Shown here: positions 12,101 through 13,870 of the stretch, piece by piece
Layout of the letters: each line of letters starts with the position of its first letter
Position numbering within the stretch: the first letter of the stretch is position 1
Notes under the pieces: generated by a model
Databases searched by the model: none
What the model was told of the DNA's origin: nothing
The model's input: only the letters and a program-made list of their open reading frames with translations
NCBI GenBank assembly: GCA_910577875.1
Contig: CAJTNY010000031.1
Location: 1-13,870 of the forward strand
Direction: 5' to 3'
Length of the DNA stretch: 13,870 nucleotides
DNA from: an uncultured Christensenella sp.
GTDB lineage: Bacteria > Bacillota > Clostridia > Christensenellales > Borkfalkiaceae
Position numbers and translations under genes: made by a program

Positions 12101-13870
12101 CGACCTTATCGAGTTTGAAAACGATTACGGCATTGACGCGGGCGAATATAACCTGCTTATAAAACTTTCCGACCCTGAAAGCAGTTACTGGAACAACGGC
12201 GATACTAAGGATATAGTATATTCCATTGCCGATATGAAAAAGGAAGGCTACGAACTTAAATACGTTCAGGTAAACGGTAGATGGCAGTTAAAACTCGTCC
12301 TCGTGGACGCGGCCGGAAATATCGTTATTGAAAGCGGAAGTTTTGTTGAGTACGACGGAGAATATAATCTCGACGGCGTTGTGTTTGAGGTAAATTACAG
12401 ATACGAGTATGTTTCAATCGACGACCCTGAGTTGTACGATGAAGAACATAATCTTAAAGACGAACATCTTTACGTCAAGAAAGACGGAGCGCTTGTAAAA
12501 TACAGGTTAGTAAAATACAGACTTGAAAACGGCGAATACGTGGAAGATGAAAACGGTACGTTTATTGATTACAAAGAGGACGAGAACGGTACTTACTACT
12601 CGCGCTACGTAGTCGATAAAAACGGCAATCCTATTTCTACTCCCAAGCTTGACGAGAACGGCAACCAGATAGTAAATTACGACGAGAGCAATATCAACGT
12701 CAAAGTTTACTTGGAAAATACCGACCCTTACGAAGTAAAATGGTATATTAAAACCGTTGGTATTCCCGCGCCCGAAATGGATACAAACAAACACGTATAT
12801 TATACGGGTAAGGAAATTTATCTTAAAGACTATGCGTCCGAAATTCTTAAAGGTTTCGACCCCGCGATTATGGAAATAGTTGAAGAGGGCGAATATTTCG
12901 GAATCAACGCAGGCGAATATACCGCTACTATCAGACTTAAAGGCGGAAATTATTTCTGGAAAGACAGCGAGAGCGATACCATAACGATAAAATGGAAGAT
13001 TGACAAAACTTCCGTTGATCTCAGCGGCGTTAAATGGGTATATTCGTGGGACGAAAACGGCGCTTGGACTCCCGAAGACGGATATCCTGTTTATACGCGC
13101 GTAAACGGTAAAGCAAAAGTATACACGGTTAAACTTGAAGGACTTCCCGACGCAATCAAACCGCATATTCAGTATACTACAAACAACACCGTCGGAGCAT
13201 TTGCGGGAATTAACGCGGGCAGATACGCTACGAAATTCGAGCTCGTTAATCTCGGGGAAAACTTCGATGAAATCATAATGCCCGAGGGGTTAGAGAACGA
13301 AGTTGTCTGGTATATAGAAAAACGCGTGTTCGATATGCCTGAAACCAATCTTCCTTTGTTAGTCTTTAACGATGATATACGCGACTTGCTCGAAATGATT
13401 GGGTTGGAAAGAGACGGCGACTGGACGAATTACTTCACAATCAATATTCAGTACGCAAGCCATAATATTTTCTCAGACTACGAAGGTTTCAACGGCGACC
13501 CGTATTTAGCTTATGGCGCAGGTCTGTATCTGATACAGATTAACGTTATAACCGGTATCAATACGAGCGCTAAAAATCCCAACGTTGTCTGGCGTACGCC
13601 CGCCGTGGAAAATCCTCCCGAGGCGGAAGACGAAACAGACAATGCGAAGAAAACGAATCCCGCAGACGTCATCGAGACGGAAGATGTTTATGAAGCTGAA
13701 ACCGTGGAAGAAGATTATCTGCTTGCTCCTTATGCTGAAATAACATACACTGAAACGGAAGGAGAAGAAGGCAACGGCGGCGAAGAAGAGGAAGACGATG
13801 ATATAATCATCGCGGATCCGGACGAAGACGACAGAGGAGACGAGGGAGATTACGACTTTGACATACCGGA
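78..13870 (+). CDS. Giant secreted multi-module Ig-like surface protein (3' partial, at least 4,597 aa)
   Basis: One uninterrupted frame crosses the window and runs off the end. The ATG is supported by an upstream Shine-Dalgarno site and by the signal peptide it begins. Architecture by residue: signal peptide 1-35, acidic spacer 36-85, unrecognised N-terminal domain 86-264, Ig-like modules about 265-4507, acidic tail 4508 onward. The modules share a closing pattern: [A/V/P/S]-G-x-Y, alternating hydrophobic residues (such as YTVTLSL), N-Y-x-W with a D-G turn, then an edge strand such as VTWTISK and a short linker, often with Pro. Many open with Y-[DNT]-G. I count about 36 such turns, usually 90-160 residues apart. 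This resembles the bacterial MBG/YDG-type and related Ig-like surface repeats; that assignment rests on motifs only. No catalytic motif, LPxTG signal or internal membrane helix was seen. A role as adhesin, stalk or matrix protein is inferred. It probably shares an operon with the gene ending at 81. Confidence 0.93.
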   Translation, partial: MRITGTKKFLIIFLTLVCAVAAGVAGVLFASDVSAYGQTFSQREGDSAYDGAEENPEYYGDDNLQAPDSAENYDDFVSVFPEGQDSPTYTNFKSWKIYGYETMNTNAKLTVLNDEGANITSSTSWQVFDDGVWYKEHRSGWGKMGQRTTVTLAPGETWTFKINFTTVNPASNVSCRMNINCEPSEHWAYTNFADTIHWGTGTWVIDGDAPTGTVFRIYKIAIGETSSYGCGYQTNYPTGGFKAATQGIGFCMVWTYEITVVRTGQEKPQLIDDGTGTISGDTKTMTFTGEPATISFSPDFGSGVMNWSAVPANLEVKSRSNHGNEQYNGKNVPPLVLQTTVAGTYTITLTSVSGRWADGSMGTVTYRFVVNSLKTAKPTMRREAGVAANGLSKTVHDTGEPQTITFENVDPNLISCSTTGLNIDSWTEDGVLTLSQSIQGTYTISLFLTNSSACAWTDNTTGPQVFKFIIKEMKISKPTIVNENEAGSKYTEFGKTLIYNGVPQNFTLSPAKYGSLTIVAPGLPATYDTQNGTVQFTTTNANSFTIKIRPASGYIWEDQTFTEFTYTFVIETIKMKAPTMLDQSNTSEGSVVQNGTKTVTYKFDPSSGVGISQSITIGNIDQNGVTIVSPLTQTWNGDDLVLSATEARTYYVTFTPNDNYEWANGVKAPTFFLVIERYVLDKEDNKGRKPFIAVSEKEEELMALKPDAENYARDKITIQGGTKTVQYIALNENKFIKIYVGGNSLQVSVNIKNSNGRPVAGDNAASLFQDWTEDGYLILDGRNFDDGAQAENYLISIAPKSNFRWVNDADGTYDYGSKDFKLEVAPIMHDTVPMYVMNDAGGWDMGSGHKVTRTFDDTFKFIRIGNPDNSNEYFDSEEMRYVFVKPDGSETSYDENGLNFDSWEVGADPIEDNPNAGALFKAKYAGTYMIKLSLVDGNYAWSDGSLSDYYYTFEILPYQIANPYILGDECEGNELKTDGASDNEEPFIYGVYDGNDFTLAIAVKYAKYITYEFYDQNYNRTDEFMEMKDWGETSEGLGRLFVTASQVGTHICRLKITDSNFCWADEFKEFFDFQIWIDYAQVSDVKFYYDYENSEEGEKEVGWDGGYYGSEYMVGQRQNIIVRRSVQEYENTPFEDQFEVTVRSVTEDVNDFTVTDNEYIKISALHAGTYYVYVQPTSNYRWKDKSSLAAALEPQVFTLIIGKKHVDAPILEQHSEQDTLRKVTFNREYQNLVINLGDDYRAFAVIEEEITDGLIVDKSNIDPEYLIYQAYHAGTYNLKVELAHDDFEDYSWDEGQYVLFTLAIEKMGVQRPEAFIVDEGVTYDDTSAPRLPVDEDDHYKWTTEYRGKEYWMYLLGDIVGFNTEHNYDGLDAISIKIETETSNHDRMSSGYITERNVQTDVVSTKAFRLCASEANTYTITVSFAWDDYYWDNGDGSEPTDDMVYTLVINKMSANIPTIANNVDATDVGVNPDDGSYFAKFIYNGNHRYIDINGCLTDTDYRFMNFSNSDQTSLEVIDGKTVRLNTDMGPKGPAAANVSGVYRLTITLDENVRWKVTGDDEDVDPKVFYIIIEKFAIDLPTLDGHDTGYDGSEFFKSVTYNGNVFAPAFTLNGLNSQRMSYKLASPEKLGGVFNEAAMSLTASTLLPDAGDYTVVVSLVDPANLKWAGFETDNSDDQNFTFVIKPMLVDKPVIVNDGRADAVFTDTTLTVTYTGNEHLFQIMNYLTDTKIMNIEVVSGRFTTSEYDAVNDVLKYGATNALNAYTVRFSLTPNAAWDDGAGAADGSDPIDISLIINKKPIDTPIIVPTANPDDTISADGLTRTVTYYLDVDKNGVRQYIYIGGFDADLMTLFNLTSTSEERLTGYYVDSVTGNYVFGATLAGTYTMTFKINDFENRCWSRTDLEKSETIKFSFVINPFELKNPEIEDDYLLQIENITGDTLTTQYDSKLHTVLLKNIFGSEYMTYRDSTNYENSLMDKLVFSTSPVAESKDPSGNYLTVNDIYGFDSSAVFKDANVNSTTSVIANDYILFSATQPGKYYLTVSLTDKANMTWEDGTTKDKTFVLSVTKMNHAAPSVVGDKTKEYTGGYVEFYIQNAFNGRDTLNDWNNNVIVSYEYEYCGQMSAITSVQNAPWEVFTWYGGTMTLRAVEVGTYRITVKIRNTDTTVWTNTSATEKTFEFKITKHKLGVSVSYSSTDPDTETDLRGGSTQWSLSKPVTATVTISGIVSRGAAVDNNVAAEIYYVEKGTTAQMNKAIVKSWTQSPIQPDGTYNLSYTYEIPHGEEFISKGNYLLYVAQNGEAGNYIIETKNFAFKILADPAPFDKNWLIWRYKIDDGNYVNVDPATDLDANGVLNLDYLSEGGTYYFEPYMNATGMNGKNSFENALLDWEVYFDGIYKGKQSATYSGQNSVSVVIRAKDLDLYYFAPYTFTLKYNIKAVNYDLTNLYWQYSHKDADGNEVTARWDGTNWISEADGVTIVKMIFDDTAHTVKLVSSEDNGALPDGLTVKTYLAAGFDLNSQIYVGTYKTYVEFTTSSKNYACPDMNDTTSYNGSFMWFCDWTIEKQKINVTWTNSQSSGGSSVTYVPVLAQHSEKVEYTYYVNVGGFWNETVDFSVIPGNYRAAATLISEPSNPAKDFARNYELVFNNPTNANYTDFTLNAVPGITLTVELNGTALNPTVTGPDTAQNFVYDGNIYEAVIASITGGVGNLIIKDNFRIDYYSTVNEYKPLSGAPANPGSYVIKVSLVNVPDDGNSYVLSQNKFYFNIEKGTIKDDDFHWQYTHTALDGTEIVAKWDGTKWINEKDNTEVEIKYDGNAHSVSLVFANPDNDNPILTVTMKNPHSFIDAGEYELKAGLNYDGTKWNTPTFVPTLNFKIEKIKFDLSGNLWDYTEDFEYELRGGTPKTHTMTVKDIPEELEDYVSYVTKTSAGEAVSNTISAVGSYVTEIIFAEIPSDSNFEIVNYPVNLTQAWSITPKKLTLPTDNGSWNTFNGNSNNLLASLTLDDDWKEYFEISVEYTPAGGGSKVSYDGTQLYGAEFMAFNAGKYTLTLSIKEDLNPDGETNVVWDLTAGGPETTSTANQTVDITVGKAQMYVDHWEGVNESMKAVLTGNYVSDRFISYDFYRGSGLGGAKVGLDVVLESTGGEVFSITPYVKSEYGNNIELTYAPGQQYQTFTTLNISLNPDDQVQVAGKPFIAGYTIDGVYRSFDNDMLNEKSVYVIYSGSPVTFEISRWKEYYSNYVEIWGGDSLTQNEAGVYEVTLMLKKNTANPLYWTRTDNGDGTYTYDRSSVTLKFEIRYLMLPTPELSDDITYDGNEINVLEKSYEGNESRLDEIMQAYGDYVEIIGETATEAGDYTLEIKIKDEFINTVRFENGTPTGIAGSYTVKWTILPIYLYKPQAKSPQPTITYDGDIHSVTEVLELINYDNKDELDRTWNTAHKSVAGRTATNAGTYTVTLSLPDSNYAWKYVDAVGNEQVDSSKDPVHVTWTISKKLLDRSKLAWTYDENNPFVYTLENGAPVTFDLKLLNLPEELEDYVKYLTYYSDGTEAFCNSENQVGKYKTVIYLNESEIDTVNYDLGSLSNEFFSKYGSTDGWLEINWEIQRREYKVPVENGNESWTYYDGKAHDLLSILDIEDGWENYLEARVELWNEETNSFEPYAGLDGSAYLADSVGRYRVTVKIKDGINSETVKNVVWKGVPDEELTKEQSVILECKPVTVEIEGWNEDNENSTIKSASYDKLTQSAKDMFEYVIYDYDSYYSKNKVIVTPEEVVERGAGYNYLMEFKVKDEFKSAVNSGNVRIVIPDALKDTVFNPYEFGYYDFNGQQIIWLPKPVIDGSSSQKYTGNDLTFTIKDFENLYTITDAYKAQVEAAIGETAPKYFVYEFNGNYMSKDENGELDGNIKVKKAGTYGVMLRFIPKVNISWYDSAVYAVNASGQLYLKADESQTPISDADAEAQKIVNRYAQTIAVTVTKAAVTPIDMSQFKDLLLELEYDGTTQYITQEQIFIKLKEKYGDLIEFENDYGIDAGEYNLLIKLSDPESSYWNNGDTKDIVYSIADMKKEGYELKYVQVNGRWQLKLVLVDAAGNIVIESGSFVEYDGEYNLDGVVFEVNYRYEYVSIDDPELYDEEHNLKDEHLYVKKDGALVKYRLVKYRLENGEYVEDENGTFIDYKEDENGTYYSRYVVDKNGNPISTPKLDENGNQIVNYDESNINVKVYLENTDPYEVKWYIKTVGIPAPEMDTNKHVYYTGKEIYLKDYASEILKGFDPAIMEIVEEGEYFGINAGEYTATIRLKGGNYFWKDSESDTITIKWKIDKTSVDLSGVKWVYSWDENGAWTPEDGYPVYTRVNGKAKVYTVKLEGLPDAIKPHIQYTTNNTVGAFAGINAGRYATKFELVNLGENFDEIIMPEGLENEVVWYIEKRVFDMPETNLPLLVFNDDIRDLLEMIGLERDGDWTNYFTINIQYASHNIFSDYEGFNGDPYLAYGAGLYLIQINVITGINTSAKNPNVVWRTPAVENPPEAEDETDNAKKTNPADVIETEDVYEAETVEEDYLLAPYAEITYTETEGEEGNGGEEEEDDDIIIADPDEDDRGDEGDYDFDIP
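183..332 (+). other. Acidic low-complexity spacer (residues 36-85)
   Basis: The first 50 residues of the mature protein are rich in Asp, Glu, Tyr, Asn and Gly, with few aliphatic residues (for example GAEENPEYYGDDN near 51-63). This looks like a flexible, surface-exposed leader between the cleavage site and the first folded domain. It mirrors the acidic tail at the other end of the visible protein. Confidence 0.6.
333..869 (+). other. Unrecognised N-terminal beta-rich domain with four cysteines (residues 86-264)
   Basis: This region does not follow the Ig-module pattern. It is rich in Trp, Gly, Thr and Tyr: FKSWKIYGYE near 92, W-Q-V-F-D-D-G-V-W around 130-140, APGETWTFKINF around 155-166, and HWGTGTW near 198. 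It has four cysteines, at 175, 181, 230 and 251, which could form disulfides outside the cell. Alternating hydrophobic strands and exposed aromatics suggest a beta sandwich, possibly a ligand- or carbohydrate-binding tip domain. That is inference; I do not recognise the family. It sits at the N-terminal end of the array, where a tip domain would be expected in a protein anchored at its C-terminus. Confidence 0.5.
870..7040 (+). repeat. First array of divergent Ig-like modules (residues about 265-2321)
   Basis: The array holds about 17 modules. The conserved small-residue/G-x-Y turns, or their degenerate equivalents, fall at residues 342, 440, 543, 648, 792, 925, 1047, 1167, 1273, 1415, 1538, 1648, 1760, 1879, 2033, 2148 and 2285. 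Clear examples are AGTYTITLTS at 342, AGTYMIKLSLVDGNYAWSDG at 925, AGDYTVVVSL at 1648 and AGTYTMTFKI at 1879. After each turn comes a hydrophobic strand, an aromatic-W-[D/E/S]-[D/N]-G hairpin and an F-x-[F/I]-x-I-x-K-like edge strand, then a linker of the type x-x-x-P-[TVI]-[IVLM]. The turns at 543, 648, 792, 1415 and 1760 lack the Gly (NSF, ARTY, AENY, ANTY, NAY). No neighbouring modules are near-identical in DNA, so the duplications look old. Boundaries are approximate. Confidence 0.8.
7401..7559 (+). repeat. Internal duplication, copy 1 (W-Q-Y / WDGTxW module head)
   Basis: This copy encodes L-Y-W-Q-Y-S-H, D-G-N-E-V, WDGTNWI and A-H-T-V-K-L-V. It pairs with the segment 990 bases (330 codons) downstream. 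The closest DNA stretch, 7455-7480, matches 8445-8470 at 24 of 26 bases. The proteins stay alignable over the whole stretch with a one-residue gap. Confidence 0.75.
8391..8549 (+). repeat. Internal duplication, copy 2 (W-Q-Y / WDGTxW module head)
   Basis: This copy encodes F-H-W-Q-Y-T-H, D-G-T-E-I, WDGTKWI and then YDGNAHSVSLV. It is the partner of the module head 990 bases upstream. It keeps a better Y-D-G strand than that copy, which reads F-D-D-T there, so this copy looks closer to the module consensus. Confidence 0.75.
8703..10541 (+). repeat. Higher-order repeat, block 1: six Ig-like modules (residues 2876-3488)
   Basis: The block starts with F-D-L-S-G-N-L-W-D-Y. Its six modules have turns at residues 2935 (VGSY), 3038 (AGKY), 3162 (PGQQY), 3249 (AGVY), 3347 (AGDY) and 3444 (AGTY). 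Module 1 carries PEELEDYVSY. Module 2 carries NGSW, D-D-W-K-E-Y-F and N-V-V-W at 3058. Module 3 lacks the usual short turn and includes a long aromatic-poor stretch. Module 6 ends in VTWTISKKLLDRS, which runs into block 2. The same order of modules recurs downstream, so the duplicated unit was the whole set of about 613 residues and not single modules. Confidence 0.7.
12234..12728 (+). other. Insertion of about 165 residues in module 5 of block 2, with D/E-E-N-G loops
   Basis: The host module reads normally up to the W-N-N-G hairpin and V-Y-S-I strand, is interrupted, and resumes at Y-E-V-K-W-Y-I-K. The segment between (residues about 4053-4217) has no G-x-Y turn. It contains V-N-G-R-W-Q-L-K-L-V, VEYDGEYNLDG, a charged stretch DDPELYDEEHNLKDEH, and four short loops: EDENGT, KEDENGT, DKNGNP and LDENGN. 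The loops are spaced much as in short beta-hairpin repeats of the RHS/choline-binding style, and their acidic and Asn residues could bind calcium; both points are inference. The corresponding module of block 1 (turn at residue 3347) has no such insertion. Confidence 0.6.
12495..12524 (+). repeat. 15-base tandem duplication encoding VKYRL twice
   Basis: GTAAAATACAG occurs at 12495-12505 and again at 12510-12520, and the full 15-base units encode V-K-Y-R-L followed by V-K-Y-R-L. The units differ only in their last bases. The repeat keeps the frame and lies within the large insertion of block 2. It looks like a slippage duplication. Confidence 0.8.
13014..13598 (+). repeat. Higher-order repeat, block 3: first two modules only (residues 4313-4507)
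   Basis: The block starts with V-D-L-S-G-V-K-W-V-Y and contains counterparts of modules 1 and 2: E-G-L-P-D-A-I-K-P-H-I-Q-Y, INAGRY at 4380, D-G-D-W-T-N-Y-F-T-I, GAGLY at 4481 and N-V-V-W at 4502. After this the sequence leaves the repeat pattern and enters the acidic tail. The third copy is therefore either truncated or marks the natural end of the repeat region. Confidence 0.7.
13599..13870 (+). other. Acidic low-complexity C-terminal region, cut by the window edge (residues from 4508)
   Basis: After the last N-V-V-W module the composition shifts to Glu, Asp, Thr, Pro and Gly. Examples are NPPEAEDETDN, TETEGEEGNGGEEEEDDD and DPDEDDRGDEGDYDFD. There is a short hydrophobic patch, DDDIIIADP, but no membrane helix. 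The strand pattern of the Ig modules stops. Such linkers often join an extracellular repeat stalk to a wall- or membrane-anchoring segment, but no anchor is visible before the window ends. Confidence 0.7.

Larger units (their letters stand above)
10542..13013 (+). repeat. Higher-order repeat, block 2: six modules with an insertion (residues 3489-4312)
   Basis: The block starts with L-D-R-S-K-L-A-W-T-Y and repeats the order of block 1. Its turns are at residues 3551 (VGKY), 3666 (VGRY), 3770 (GAGYNY), 3901 (AGTY), 4021 (AGEY) and 4278 (AGEY). Module 1 has PEELEDYVKY, whose DNA (10647-10670) matches 8802-8825 in block 1 at 22 of 24 bases. Module 2 has N-E-S-W-T-Y-Y-D-G, D-G-W-E-N-Y and N-V-V-W at 3686. 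The block is about 211 residues longer than block 1; most of the excess is an insertion in module 5 before its last strand. Apart from short conserved stretches the two blocks have diverged strongly, so the duplication is not recent. Confidence 0.7.

Noticed and set aside
13833..13841. R-G-D tripeptide in the acidic tail, a possible integrin-binding motif.
   Set aside because: A three-residue match in a run of Asp, Glu and Gly is likely by chance, and no loop context supports it.

Overview
The window is almost entirely one gene. From an ATG at 78 a single plus-strand reading frame runs to the last base without a stop: 4,597 complete codons plus two bases, with the C-terminus beyond the window. 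I translated it line by line and found no in-frame stop and no frameshift. It encodes an exported, mostly beta-strand, giant surface protein made of about 36 Ig-like modules. The only other gene is the last 26 codons of an upstream ORF, whose TGA overlaps the giant gene's ATG (ATGA, 78-81). The two therefore look co-transcribed and possibly translationally coupled.

Organism: the evidence is indirect. A Shine-Dalgarno-like AAGAGAGG stands six bases before the start. The protein has a Gram-positive-style Sec signal peptide, Arg is often AGA, Ile often ATA, and Trp is always TGG with no in-frame TGA. Giant proteins with modules of this style are known in gut Clostridia. I infer an anaerobic member of the Bacillota (Clostridia), probably uncultured. 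No RNA gene, CRISPR array, transposase, phage gene or intergenic region is visible.

Protein layout: signal peptide (residues 1-35); acidic spacer (36-85); an unrecognised Trp- and Gly-rich N-terminal domain with four cysteines (86-264); a long array of divergent Ig-like modules (about 265-2321), each marked by a [A/V/P/S]-G-x-Y turn followed by N-Y-x-W and a closing beta strand; a transition zone (about 2322-2875) with W-x-Y-headed modules, including a clear internal duplication 330 codons apart; and a higher-order repeat (2876-4507) in which a block of six modules occurs twice and the first two modules occur a third time. The second block is about 211 residues longer than the first, and most of this is an insertion of about 165 residues rich in D/E-E-N-G loops. 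After the third, partial copy comes a very acidic, low-complexity tail (from 4508) that reaches the window edge.

Function: no catalytic motif was seen. A role as a cell-surface stalk, adhesin or matrix protein is inferred from the signal peptide, size and Ig-like architecture. The anchoring signal, if any, lies outside the window. The long minus-strand ORFs are codon-aligned antisense shadows, open because TTA, CTA and TCA codons are rare in the sense frame.
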